A stretch of 64,000 nt of DNA, taken from assembly GCA_020466095.1 (NCBI GenBank), contig CM035808.1, forward strand, positions 35,105,002 through 35,169,001, written 5' to 3'. The notes beneath the pieces were generated by a model. That model did not search any database. It saw only the letters and a program-made list of their open reading frames with translations, and was not told the origin of the DNA. The stretch's first letter is position 1. The number at the start of each line of letters is the position of its first letter. Positions 25,901 to 36,581 of this stretch are shown here, piece after piece. The translations under genes and the position numbers were made by a program. The stretch is from Chlorops oryzae. Lineage: Eukaryota > Arthropoda > Insecta > Diptera > Chloropidae.

Positions 25901-28900
25901 GACTCATGTAAACTACAACAATCCGTACAACAATTGTAATACAAAATGCCAGCAAAATTAGTTAAAGAGACATACCAACAACAAACACACAATTACGTTT
26001 TATATTATATTATTCTTATGGAATTCTCTAAAATGGTTAGATAACTGACTTGTATAGCAAGACGGCCTCTGTGACGTAATTGGATGAGGTGCCAATTTCC
26101 CAGCGGCCAAAAAGCTTCATACAGAAGCAATGAACCGTAACACATTTCGTAGGCCGTAGGTGGTAATGCACACGACCTCATATACCATCCTAGTTATGAT
26201 CTTATGTTATATCTTAGCAAGGCGTTCTTGTAGAGTTGGAACGCCATTTCCACGCCAAAACTCAACAAAAATAACGACAATTGCTGGGCAGTGTAGGCCT
26301 CTCGCATCTTATATTTTTGTAGCGGTAGGCATTTGTAGTGAGCTACCCCACATTATGAAGTGAGAGGCCCTGGGTTCAACTCCCAGCTCAGGTCGTGCAT
26401 GTTGCTTAGGTTTTCTGTTTTTTTCTTCTTTGATTTATCATTTTTCGTACTATCACAAATGGCCCATGAGGCCCAAAGTTTCTCAACCTTCATGGTGGCA
26501 GTCCCATTTACCTTACCTAACCTAACCTAATCTACTATAGCAGTAGGAAAAGCGTTAGCCGCAATTCTTGGACTATCTTACTTTATAAAAAAAAAAATGA
26601 AAGGGAGCTCAGAGCTCAATTATAAGAGACTCTCTTCAGTTCTGTCAGAAATGAAACGGAAATGAAAAACTTCATATAAAAAAACACTTCACAATAGATC
26701 AGATGTAATACATACATATAATAAATGTAAAGAATTTGTAATAATTATGAGTACCTTTGTACCTATCTGAAAAATGTCAAATATAAATATAAAAAAAAAG
26801 CGTAATTGATCAAAATCCGCCATACCATACCAGATGGATATGCACACTTGAACTTGTATGATTTCATTTGGAGCGACAAAATAGTTAAATCGAGACCGGT
26901 TATGTTTTGAAATTCGATTTTGTTTTTTCTGATCAAGAATCAACCGCCAATTATTGCTGCCAACGCGCTGAGAACAGGTGAATAAATATTTTCGTGATAC
27001 GATTTCAAGGCAGCCTTGACAACTTCAAAGCGTGATCTTAAAGCGACGCAACAAGACGCTGAACAGGGTTTGCTACTCAATGAGATCCCACCCAAACGGA
27101 GTTGTCTCTTAGAACTCGATCTACTTTCAATGCAAGCGCAACATAAACTGCTCAGTGTACATACCCAGCGGAAAATTATCTCCTGCATGACAATGTCATC
27201 ATTGATGTCATCGATGACATGTCATGCATGGCATCTTGGAGGATATGTCGTCGTGGAGCGATGCTGTTCACGTGCTTGAATCTCATTAACTTTGAAATTT
27301 AAATAAGGTTTTAGCGTCAGTTGAACGTTAGCATGAAGTGACGTAGATGATGAGTGCTCGACTCAGATTCCGAAAATCGCGGGTTCGAGCCCAGGCTGAG
27401 GCGAAAAAAAATTGTTAAAAATAGACTTTTTAAAAATTTCGAAATATCCAAAGAGTGGACAAAGAAGAGAAGTTATTTATCAAACTGGTTTCTATAATTT
27501 GACATTTAGAGAGAAAAGAGCAAATGTGCTGCTCTCAAATGTTTTTACGCCATGGCGCCCCCTAGCATGACAATGTCACCGGCGAATTCATCGATGATGT
27601 CAGCGGGACATTTCCCGCTGGGTACCTACAGTGTGAACACATGCCGACATATATATGTAAATGTGCGAGTATTTGTGGGACTCACTTAGATTTAGCATAA
27701 TTTAATTGAAAGTGAATGGCTATGCTGTGAAGCTATAGCAGTTTGCCTTTCGTAATCACGCGGCCAATGATCTCAGCTCGTTGTTAAATAACATCTTTTC
27801 ATGCTTTGATTGTTGTTGTTGTTGTTGTTTTACTTGTAGGGTCTTCAGAATGGTGCCGCTAATGGTAATCAACGTAACTCTGTGAGTATGGACAGTATCG
27901 ATGGCACAAGTGCTGCGGTGCCGCAGAAGACCTTCCACAATGCACGATGCACGAGGCATCACAAGCCGCATCACACGCACAGCCAAAATCGCAGTCACAG
28001 CGGCGAGCGTTCGGGCTCCCATCATCACATCGGACACATGCAGCCGCAAAGCCACAGTCAGCACAGTAATGGCCATCGTCGGAAATCGGAGTCGGTGCTT
28101 TCGACTGATTCTGATATACGGTTCACACGACGGAAATTGGGTGATAGTCAAAAGTGCGGTTGTGCTGTGATAGCGGGGTTTCTAGTCGCGCTGCTTGTAG
28201 CCGGTATCTTCGTTTACCTTGGCTGTGAGTTGCCTGCCCCACAATCGCGTTCACAATAACGAATTGAAAACATATCTATCTAACTATCTCTGTTTGCCCT
28301 TTTAGACACGTTTTTCAAACCCGAACCTCTGCCTGATCGAGTTTTTCGTGGCAAATTTGTACTCCTCAACGAGAAATGGTCCATGGATCTTGCAAATCAA
28401 AAATCACTGCGATTTCAACATAAGGCCCGAGACTATCGGGAGCGTATCAATTTGGTAATACGACGTTCGGATCTACGTGAATCGTACGAGGGAAGTGAAA
28501 TCTTGGCACTGGATGGGTAAGTCTTTGGTTTTTATTTTTTTTTTTTCTTTATTAAAAAACCACGATTTTGGAACAGAAAGTGCCAGTATGACGCATTTTT
28601 GAGGACATCGATTGTAAATCAAAATTTTGGCTGATGTTTCTGAAAGTGCTTGATAAATGTAGGAAATCCTATATTTGGTTTTCCTAAATTGGCTACGGGT
28701 CAATTTTAAAACGATCTCGAAAAATGCGGCCGAGAATTAAGTTGCGCACCTATTTATGGCTATATCTCGTAACCCGTTCAATATTTTATTTTCCTATAGA
28801 TGGGAAAGCTGTAGCTCTAGACTTGGAAAAATAGCTGTTATAATAAATGATCCGAAAATTCTCCATCCAGTAAATAAAAATTGCAAAAAATTAAAAACAG

Positions 28901-31900
28901 TCACGATTTTTCAACTCTTTTTGCAATTTATGTCCCAAAGCTCCCAAGCAGTTATAAATTTTATGAAAATTCTTTGAATAAAATGAAGGAAAAAATAAAC
29001 TGGAGAACTCCTTATTACAAGCGAGCATTCCGTGACTCCGTTTTGGTACTTCATAATTGATATACACCCGAAATCAGAAAAAAAGCTAAAAGTAACCATT
29101 TGAATTTCATACTGCGATTGGTTTATCCTGTGAGAAAAAATATAATCTAGATTCTAAATTAAAAAATTATGGAATAGCGTTTCTCGTTACCTTCGCTACA
29201 GTAATGAGAATTGGAAAAAGAATTTCCGTATTGTATAAAGGCCGCAATCCAGGCTATAGAGAAAGGGGCTTATTTTATTTCTGAGCTTATTTTGATTTTC
29301 AAGTTACTTCCGTCTTAATGGGGGGAGAGTAGCCCAATCGTCCCCCCGTCAAATACAAATACCGTCACCGAAATGTCCCGCTATACCACTGGCGCTAAGC
29401 GCTTCACATGCGTCAAGTACTTCCTGAAATAAAGGGCTTTCCTTGTAGGATATGCCAATGTTGAAATCATGCATTTTTAAAAGGAGAGACAAGCTTCCTT
29501 ACTGCTTTCAAGCACTTTAGGACCGACTGGGTACTAAATACATATTCGTTCATGATTCGATATTTTAATTTTCCTTCCAGCTCGGAGGATGCAAACGATG
29601 TCATCGTGCACTTCAATATGGTTTTCGATCCATATGCGGAAGTGGTGACAACGGCTGATCTCCTGGCATTGTTTGCCGAAGAGATTAATTCGCCTGAACG
29701 GAAATATCTGACAAACATGACCGTAGATCCGAATAGTTTGACAATAAAAGAAGTAACGGGTCTGCCGGAGGAGCCCATAATATCGTCATCGCCATTGGGC
29801 AGAGATGACGAGACCACAGAACTGATCTCCACGACACCGAGGCCATCGCGTCGCTGCGAGCCATTGCGTTTGAGCTATTGTCGGCATGTTGGCTACAACA
29901 TAACGACCTATCCAAATCTTCTGGGGCACTCTACATTAGAGGAAGTACAAGCGGATGTGATTGCTTTCCGGGAACTGGTCGATGCGGAATGCTTTCGGGA
30001 AGCTTTCGATTTCGTTTGCCGACTCCTTCAACCGCCGTGTGAAGGGCATAGCGCATATTTGGAGCCGACGCCGGGCGTCATGTGCCGTGAATACTGTCAG
30101 ATGTTTATGAAGGGATGTGGCAATCGGTTGCCCCAACGATTTCAACGGTTCTTCGACTGCGAGCGATTCCCCGAATCGACGGGAATTCAAAGCTGCCAGC
30201 ATAAGCCGCGTTGCGCCAACGATCTGCAGACTCAGGCGCAGAGTCCGCGATTGTGTGATGGCTTTGCGGATTGTCCGGATTTATCGGATGAAAGAACATG
30301 TGCCTTCTGCAATACAAATTCATTATACTGTGGGCGTGGTCGTGCGTGCGTGCCGCGTAAAGCACGTTGTGATGGAAAGGCCGATTGCCCCGATGGAGCG
30401 GACGAAAAGGATTGTCGTACGTTTGAATCTCCTTTATGCTCAAAGGAAAATTCATTATTGTTTTTTTTTTTTTTTTTTAGTTTCCATTGCACCATTGGCT
30501 GCTGACCTTGCGTTGACGGATCCACTGGTTCCATATTTACCAAGATTTCATGACGAAGGCTTTGCTGTCTTCTCAGAGAAAGGTACTGTGGGGAAATTGT
30601 GTGCCGAAGGACTCGAAGGCGATACGAACGGAATAGTCCGACAGACAGTTGCTGAGTCACTTTGCAAATCCTTGGGCTACGAGTAAGTAGTTGACCGGGA
30701 CCCATTTTTTCACGTTTTGAATATCCATTTATTAATTTGACAGATCTGTGGAGCGCTTTGAAATTCTCAATGATACCGAATTTGTCGGCGAATACGTTCG
30801 TGTTTTAGATCCTCACGCGCCCGAGATTTCTTTTATCCGAACACCTTGTCCCAGACGTCAGGTATTGTACGTCGGATGTGGAGACTTACAGTGTGGCGTG
30901 CAATCCGTACTGTCGGTCAAGCAGCACCTCTCACTGCCCAAGATGTCCTCGCCGGGCGATTGGCCTTGGCTTGTTGCCCTCTACCGGGAAGATATTCACG
31001 TGTGCGATGGAACTTTGGTAAGTTCTAGATTTTCAAGCTGAGACAAAATTTATCGAAATACATACATATGTATGTACATATTAAAACATTATGCCCTCTC
31101 CCATAGATCTCGCAACATTGGGTTCTGACGACAGAATCTTGTTTCCAAGGGCAGCCTCGTGCAACATGGATGGCCATTTTTGGTTCTGTACGCTTGTCAT
31201 CGACTGCACCCTGGACGCAACGACGACGTATTGTCGGTATGATCAAAAGTCCCGTTGAAGGTTCTACCGCCGCATTGATTCGGCTCGAAACGCCGGTTTA
31301 CTATTCGGATCACGTGCGTCCGATCTGTTTGCCCGATGAGCTGCAGCGAAAGAGGGATCATTCACACCAAAGGCGTAACTTTGCACCGCATGCAGCACGC
31401 CTGGAAGCACCAGCAAGATCGGCAATGTGGCAGCGTGCCTATACAGCACAGCGTCCACTTACGGCCGAGATGCAGGAATACTTTATTCTACCACCATCGT
31501 TGCGTCAAAATGATGACGTGAACGATAGTGAATTGAATGCTGATTCAGTTGAAACGGCTGCATCGTATATGCCACGTGCTGAATCTCTAACGGTTGACCG
31601 CATGGATCAATATCAACGACAACAACACCTCGATGCCTCGGCATATCCCGTGCCAGTTCAGGCACCTCAAGTGCCCTATTACAGCGGAGCACGACAGGGT
31701 CCTACTCGTACGATTGTTAGTAGTCCCACCGCACCAGCGATCACAAAAGTACCTGCGACAAAGCGCACTCAGGATCCCCATCGACCTGAGGAAATCTGGA
31801 CGAATTGCAATACGCTGGGCTGGTCACGACAACGAGATCAATTGCAGCGCGTCCAATTGAAGATCGGTGACATGGCGCCCTGTGAGAACGTCTCCATTGC

Positions 31901-34900
31901 AACGGTGAATAGTATGTGCACAGAAGCCACCTATCAGAAGCATGACTGTTCGGTGAGTACGGAAGATTTTTAAAGCGGACCTGAATTCTAACATTATTCA
32001 TTGGTCATTTGAAGTACTCTGATGAATTGAAGACGTTTGCGTTTAGGAATCAATTCCATTTTTATTCCATATAAATTTCAAAAAAAAAAAAATTAAATAA
32101 TTTTTTTTTAATTGATAAATTACACCAATTTGTAGTGCTGGCTGGTTATAGTAGGAATGGTTGATTAAATAAAATAAATAGGGGAATATCAGTCGACCTT
32201 CTTAACATTAATATGATTATATAACTACAGCTTAAATATTTTAAGGTACATCAGTGATTTTTATAGATTCCCTGAAAATCAGTATACGCTTCTGATTAAA
32301 GTAACTATTTGGATATCGGTAGTCGATGTATACTGCCAGTGTATACTGATCAATATAGGTACTGATCAAAAACAAACAAAAAATATCGATCTCCATTGTT
32401 TCGATATCCTACAATCGTAATGCCTTTTTTACTTGTGGTGGCTTAACACACTTCTTCATTGGCTTCCTGTTGAGCTTCATCAAGCGTAGACGCTTCCGAG
32501 GCTGATTAGCAGTCGCATCCGATGACTGTGAGCCATCCATAGTCCCGCCGTTGGCAGCTGGCACTTCACCCAGAAAACAATTTTGACGTCGCACGGGCGC
32601 TGCATGCCCAAATCGATCTTCTTGATCGGTCTCTTGTATATCCGAAAGTTTGCGTTTATTGCTATTCTTTTCAATACTGAACGGTGCTGATTTTCCCTCC
32701 TTGTTGGCAATCCGATATTCCACGATTTTGCTGCACTCTAAGCGAACGAAAAACTTTTGTTCCGGTTGTGGGAAAAGAATGAGAAAATATTCGAAGAGCG
32801 CTTTGTTGAAGAGATAGCCTCTGCCGTCGGTGAATTGTATCGCCGAAATGCACTCTTCAGGCAAGCGGAAGGTTATGGCGACTGTAAACAAAAGAAAGAA
32901 AAATATATATATGTATATAGGTGTATATAAGAGATTGATTTATTGGAGATGCGCTCGAAAGATGTTTGCGAGATTTTGTGCACACTTACCAAGCCTTTGC
33001 ATCTGCTCGTAGTTTGTATCCAGATCACAGATGACGTATCGTGTCGTGCCCAAATAGCAGAATCTAATGCAATTGACAGGCGCCATTAAAAGTGAGGTTT
33101 TTTTTTTATTTAAATTCAGCGACGATAGTCTACGATGACAGTTCTGCACTCGCTTAGCATTCAAAACAGAATATTAGGCTTCACAGCTTCGATGCGATTT
33201 TTATAGGGAATTCAGGCAGAAAGGATTCGCTGCTCTCTCAGCTTCAGACGCTCTTTTCGCGAAGTTTTCCTTTTTTTTTTTTAGGTAGGCACGAAGAACT
33301 TGGAAGTTGGATGAGATTTCTTGACGTCGGTCACTTTTCTTCTCAAAGTCTTATCAACAGTTTATTTTCTATTTTTTGGTTTTTTTTTTCAATAGAATTC
33401 TCCTATTGAAATTGATTAGTCGAAAAAAGAATTCAAATTTGATTTCATATTTATGTTTGAATTTCTTTTCAAAGCTTGTTTTGATTGGAATTCTTTTCAA
33501 TTAAATTTGATTTTATCACAATTTCTCACATTTTCCTCTTATTGAATAATATTTGGTATTATCTGCTTGAAACGTTCAAAATTTTCCTTTGATATTCCGC
33601 AAGTAGTACGTGCCACACTGAGCGGCGGCACAAAAATAACTGCCGCTTGGCTTTCTCTTAATGAAAAGCCGAACTCTCCCTAGTTGTGAAATTCATTCCT
33701 GAATATCATCCCAAATGCTGTCAGATATGTATCTAGCTCTCACGGCCACTATAGGATTACTCATTCGTAACGATCTCGGCGTGTTCGTACTTGTTTGCAA
33801 GCAAATTTACAGGGTGAGGCAACACAATGCTTTTTATAATATTCACTGCACATGAAAGATTAATTTAGGCCCATTTTTTCCTATTTCTAATGAATTTTCT
33901 CGTCACGGTATCCTCGATAAGTGTAAAATTTTTATGAAAACTTTTTTTTTGTTTTTCGTACAGAAATTTTGCTTAAATCCGGACGGAATTTATCTATACA
34001 GTAAGATAATTCAAAAATGAAACATTCTTTTTGAGGGCTTAGGGTGCATGAGGTTGTGACATGGAAGCGTTTTTTCTCTTCCCCGTGCAACTTTTAACTA
34101 CAAAAAATGTTTTTCTATCGAAATGTCTCCCAGTGTAAATTTCGTCCTAGTATAAAAATGACATATGAATCATCGCCTCGAATAACGTTGTAAGCGACAA
34201 ATTTTTTATGCTTTTTTTTTTTACTATCACTTTCAATAATACTCTAGCCCTTTAAGCTATAAAAAATGTGTTTTTATTTGGTCAACTCTTGGAATTTTCG
34301 CGACATTTCAGAACATTAAAGAACTGAAATGACTTTTTTCGTACTGTCTGGTATGACAAATTTCCAAAAATGTGAAAATTTTCGCTTACAGCGTCATTCG
34401 AGGCGATGATTCATATATAAAATCGAACAAATAAAGCGATCTTAAAAAAATCGGTGGCTTTCTATCCGTTATATAACATCAATAGAAACTCTTTCAATGT
34501 TTCTTTCCGTTAAATCTAAATGAGTTTTCGATCACCCTGTAAGAGTCCCCCATTTGAATGGCCTTAACTGCAAGCTGCACTTCTATGACTTTGAAAACAA
34601 AAATCGACTTAAGGGTGAGATACCTCAAAAGGTGGTAGAAATAACGTTCGTTCCTGTGGATGAGAGTGTGAGACATTTCCGTCTTTTTGCAAAATAAAAC
34701 TTCTCGTACTTTTTCACGTTCCTTTTATATTCTCTTCCGCTAGTAAATGATTGCATTTCAATACGGCACGAGCCAATCATGATGTTAGACATTTAAATAT
34801 GTACATATGTAGGTACCTTTTGTTTTGCGGCGCACCCAGGCGCGCAGCCAGGGGGGGGTTTTGGGGGTTCAAACCCCCCCCAAATTAAGGAAAAAATACA

Positions 34901-36581
34901 CGACACAGCTTACATTTCTACATCGCCGTCCTACAAACTCTTTTATTAAGTTTTATGATGCAATAATTTTAGTTCTTGACCGAATTTCCTCTTGGAATGA
35001 TCAAAATGTGTCAAGTCAGTCTAATTTATTAAAATGTGCCTTACAAAAAGGCGAATTTCTTATATCTCTTCATTGTATAAATCAAGTTTTTAGTTACACA
35101 TTTGTTCTATGTAAATATTTACAAGGTAGAAACATTGATCTCAAATATGCTGTTGTCCTAGCAGATATATGCTTAGAGAATATTCAAACCTTAAGAAGTA
35201 ACGCTGAGGAAGAATTTCAGAAATTGTTTAAAAACGCTGAGAAGCAAGCTTTATCAAGCGGACTTATTTTGAAAAAACCTAGGCTCGCACATTCTCAGGA
35301 CCACGAAGCACATTTTCATACTAAAAGTGTTGAATATTATTATCGTATTTCCCTTTATTTACCTTTTGTGGATGCATTTATTGTCAACTTAACCAATCGC
35401 TTTTCAAAACACAAGGATATTCTTCTTGGTTTTCAAGTTTTATTTCCTCAAAGCGATACTGCAAAAGTTGATGATTTTTTAGACAAATTTAAAAAACTCT
35501 TTCAGTTTTATCAAGATGATTTAGAGGGAAATTTTGATGATTCAAAAATGGAGCTCACTATTTGGTATAAATTAATTAATAATTTAGAAAAAAATGAAAG
35601 ACCAAAAACAGTGTTTGACGCTATAAAATTTTTTAAAAAAGATATTTTACCAACTATTTTTATTTTATTAACTATTTTGGCTACTCTTCCAATAACCACA
35701 TGTGAAAATGAGAGTTCGTTTTCAACTCTCCGCCGACTCAAAACTTATCTTAGATCTACAATGACAGAACAGAGGTTAAATGCCTTAGCACTCCTCTACG
35801 TCCATCGAGATCTTACTCCCAGTGTAGAGGACATACTAAATAAACTTGCTGAAAGCAAGCGCAGACTTAACATTGCACTTTAAATTGAATAAGTTCCTTC
35901 GAAAATACTTTTTTTTACTTTGTACACCTTATAAAAATGTAAAATATTTATGTAAATATATTTTAATTATATATTTTGTAAGCTTTTTACGAAAATAAAA
36001 ACAAAAAATATTTAGAAAAATTTTCTGCGAACCCCCCCCAAATTGAAATCCTGGCTGCGCGCCTGGGCGCACCTAATCAATTTAATTTAAAAGTACCTGT
36101 AATTGATCGGCAGCGGACCTCCTACAATTTTTTCTCATCATTATGGCTCGTGTAGGTACCTGTTTCAGTTAGTATTTTGACAAGGGCTCACTATTCTGTG
36201 CATGACTTCCGAAAACATGTTTGAACATGCTTTGCTTGTGGTATTTCCGTTAACCACTTAATTTTTATGTTTATCTCTCTCTCTCTCTCGCTCTCTCTTT
36301 TAATGACTCTTGCCTTATTCTCTCGTTTTAGCAAGAGGAATTCTCTGGAGCGCCGGTTCAGTGCCTCATCCCAGGCACAAATCAATGGGCATTGATTGGT
36401 AAGCAATTCGCAATAAATATTGAAAATAATTTTAAATGAATCTTTTTTTTCTCAATAATAAATAGGAGTTTCGTCCTGGCGAATCGCCTGTGGTCCCACA
36501 ACTGGAGTTGAAAGGCCACGCATGTACGATAAAATATCATCGAATGCGGCTTGGATACGAGACACTATTGCAACGGCGTAA
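16947..36581 (+). CDS. Corin: Corin-like mosaic type II transmembrane protein (3' nine exons; protease domain inactive)
   Basis: Exons 16,947-17,114; 27,840-28,224; 28,306-28,516; 29,581-30,416; 30,481-30,682; 30,744-31,017; 31,107-31,952; 36,332-36,398; 36,466-36,581 join in frame with GT/AG borders to 1,034 residues and a TAA. Order: Asn/Ser- and His-rich cytosolic tail (1-161), membrane anchor (about 164-184), SEA region (about 188-312), ten-Cys Frizzled domain (347-460), a degenerate LDLa repeat (466-495), a canonical six-Cys LDLa repeat (498-533), SRCR-like segment (558-651), and a trypsin-fold domain from about 672. This order is that of Corin; the vertebrate enzyme activates pro-ANP. 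Here the His position is Ser (WVLTTESC, 697-704), the Asp position is Thr (746) and no R-IVGG activation site precedes the domain. Ser survives in EFSGAP, so it is probably a pseudoprotease. Residues 771-919 are an insertion. Upstream exons, including the start, were not found. Confidence 0.9.
17115..21111. other. Corin intron, 5' part: nothing recognised
   Basis: Intronic sequence with a GAA/AAG microsatellite (about 20,336-20,353), a short GAT/GAC-rich tract (18,450-18,510) and poly-T runs. The minus-strand open stretch 16,915-17,454 runs antisense across the exon at 16,947 and is taken as a shadow. Confidence 0.55.
21120..21275. mobile_element. hAT MITE, 156 bp, with perfect 8-bp TSD
   Basis: The ends are CAGGGGCAGACTGGG and its near-complement (CAGGGGCGGACTGGG on the opposite strand). 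They are flanked by identical GCCCCCAA at 21,112-21,119 and 21,276-21,283. CAG termini plus an 8-bp duplication mark a hAT-superfamily MITE. A second inverted pair (GCCCACCGGGC) lies internally. Non-coding; within the large Corin intron. Confidence 0.88.
22079..23361 (-). mobile_element. mariner element, full length but decayed
   Basis: A 1,283-bp element with 21-bp inverted ends, TTAGGTGTAGTAAAAAGAAA plus T, and TA duplications at 22,077-22,078 and 23,362-23,363. On the minus strand the transposase remnant reads from about 23,210, with the helix-turn-helix region and WVPHEL at about 22,820. It continues with GDEKW (first catalytic Asp, about 22,715), VWWDW (about 22,603), and HQDNARPHT (second Asp, about 22,445). 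At least two frameshifts break it: one just before GDEKW and others after the second Asp, where the YSPDLAP-equivalent is out of frame. It cannot encode active transposase. Subfamily not assigned. Confidence 0.92.
22720..23211 (-). pseudogene. mariner transposase, N-terminal fragment
   Basis: The longest intact piece of the broken mariner gene (about 163 codons; family proteins are near 340-350). It covers the paired-like DNA-binding region: GRPIVENVDKI hinge, an SIAKELKIAQKTIWNHL helix-turn-helix and WVPHEL linker. The frame runs into nonsense (PQQNRPISEAVGDW) just before the catalytic core, which resumes in another frame. The rest lies at about 22,220-22,715. Confidence 0.85.
23695..23798 (+). 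tRNA. tRNA-Ile-UAU: tRNA-Ile (UAU anticodon) with a 30-nt intron
   Basis: The acceptor stem GCTCCAG pairs perfectly with CTGGAGC, with discriminator A at 23,798. The D-arm is GCGT...ACGC, the anticodon stem CGGTA/TGCCG, and the T-arm GTGAG-TTCGAGC-CTCAC. The loop is CTTATA plus A, giving anticodon TAT at 23,729-23,731. An intron at 23,733-23,762 sits after position 37, where nuclear tRNA introns lie; metazoan tRNA-Ile(UAU) genes usually have one. A T-run terminator follows at about 23,802. It lies in the Corin intron on the same strand and is likely functional. Confidence 0.93.
23851..24096 (+). repeat. tRNA-derived SINE, family 1, copy 2
   Basis: Same family and same 246-bp length as the copy at 308-553. 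It has a tRNA-like head (GGATAGCGTAGGGGGTGCG), a perfect B-box GGTTCGATTCC at about 23,911, and the tail CAACCTACCTACTACCC. The 11-bp target-site duplication TTCTTTTTATT occurs at 23,840-23,850 and 24,097-24,107. It lies just downstream of the tRNA-Ile gene but its head is not derived from that tRNA. Confidence 0.9.
24108..24889. other. Corin intron, nothing recognised
   Basis: AT-rich intronic sequence without a recognisable repeat or gene. Confidence 0.45.
24890..25265 (-). repeat. DINE-like repeat fragment
   Basis: Contains the block running from GCCACGGCCAC through TATCTTGAAAAACTTCGATTT, CCTAGAACTGGAGGTACCCC and ATGTCCCCGTGAGCACGC. Related blocks occur at 38,530-38,700 and 54,470-54,680, so this is a decayed internal piece of the same interspersed family. 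A further degraded piece may run through 25,590-25,740 (CATCAGGAGATTTGATTTAC). Confidence 0.6.
25298..25446 (+). repeat. tRNA-derived SINE, family 2, copy 1
   Basis: The head GGCCTCTGTGCCATAGTTGG is A-box-like, followed by GGGTTCGACTCCC (B-box) at about 25,352 and a tail of CCTAACCTAACCTAGCCTAA. The 11-bp duplication TACATGAAGAT flanks it (25,287-25,297; 25,447-25,457). Related copies are at 26,060-26,535 and 53,920-54,080. Confidence 0.85.
26060..26535 (+). repeat. tRNA-derived SINE, family 2, copy 2, interrupted
   Basis: The head GGCCTCTGTGACGTAATTGG starts at 26,063. After GCCAATTTCCC the copy is broken by about 240 bases of unrelated sequence, then resumes at about 26,348 (TTATGAAGTGAGAGGCCC, GGGTTCAACTCCC) and ends in CCTAACCTAACCTAA. 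The 7-bp duplication TATAGCA (26,053-26,059; 26,536-26,542) encloses the whole, so the extra segment arrived after or with the SINE. The nature of the inserted segment is unknown. Confidence 0.72.
27164..27622 (+). mobile_element. Modular TIR element C: tRNA-like core with TGACATCGATGACATG arms
   Basis: The termini CCCAGCGG and CCGCTGGG are bordered by TA (27,162-27,163; 27,623-27,624). The arms carry ATGACAATGTCATC, GATGTCATCGATGACATG and related palindromic motifs in both orientations. The centre holds a tRNA-like segment at 27,338-27,403: A-box-like GACGTAGATGATGAGTGC and B-box-like GGGTTCGAGCCC. It has no open frame of note. Architecture parallels the elements at 13,132, 55,804 and 60,671. 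Confidence 0.68.
32409..33086 (-). CDS. Nested two-exon gene in a Corin intron, unknown function, basic C-terminus
   Basis: Exon 1 (33,086-32,990) starts ATG GCG CCT GTC and ends at a GTAAGT donor. Exon 2 (32,881-32,409) follows a pyrimidine-rich CAG acceptor and ends in TAG. The joined frame gives 189 residues. The N-terminal ~110 residues are hydrophobic/beta-rich with aromatic and Cys positions (FCYLGTTRYVICDLD, LFEYFLILFPQPEQKFF). The C-terminal ~75 are polar, ending in Arg/Lys-rich clusters (RKRLRLMKL, KPMKKCVKP) that look like nuclear-localisation signals. I do not recognise the family. It sits antisense inside Corin's 4.4 kb intron, which suggests independent expression. The clean splice junction and start context favour a real gene. 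Confidence 0.7.
33087..34828. other. Corin intron: nothing recognised except an inverted repeat
   Basis: AT-rich. Around 34,164-34,203 and 34,378-34,418 the segment GAATCATCGCCTCGAAT recurs in inverted orientation, enclosing about 170 bases; this may be a small MITE. The first ~150 bases upstream of 33,086 should contain the promoter of the nested gene, but no motif stands out. Confidence 0.5.
34837..36065 (+). mobile_element. hAT transposon, internally/5' truncated, with perfect TSD
   Basis: The inverted ends CAGGCGCGCAGCCAGG and complement are flanked by identical 8-bp GGCGCACC (34,829-34,836; 36,066-36,073). The element is 1,229 bp, well short of a complete hAT transposon, so the N-terminal zinc-finger part of the transposase is missing. 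Just inside both ends are G/C homopolymer runs (GGGGGGGG, CCCCCCCC) that pair with each other. It lies in a Corin intron next to the nested gene and probably entered after the intron was in place. The perfect TSD implies a fairly young insertion. Confidence 0.92.
34885..35883 (+). pseudogene. hAT transposase C-terminal fragment (ZMYM1/P52rIPK-like)
   Basis: An uninterrupted frame of about 330 codons without an in-frame ATG at its beginning. The C-terminus carries the conserved hAT dimerisation block: LPITTCENESSFSTLRRL at about 35,680-35,740, then TMTEQRLNALALL. This is the type seen in ZMYM1-like and 52-kDa-repressor-like hAT proteins. The BED/TTF zinc finger and first catalytic Asp are absent. 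Absence of stop codons over about 1 kb argues for recent inactivation by deletion, or for a non-autonomous copy. Confidence 0.85.

Noticed and set aside
27338..27403. Possible tRNA gene
   Set aside because: A- and B-box-like motifs are present but no pairing acceptor or anticodon stems; it lies inside a TIR element and is treated as a tRNA-derived module.
27756..28151. Open stretch antisense to the Corin transmembrane exon
   Set aside because: Shadow of the real exon; no independent evidence.
30117..30705. Alternative frames (157-189 codons) across the Corin Frizzled/LDLa exon
   Set aside because: Cys spacing and domain motifs exist only in the Corin frame; these are overlapping shadows.
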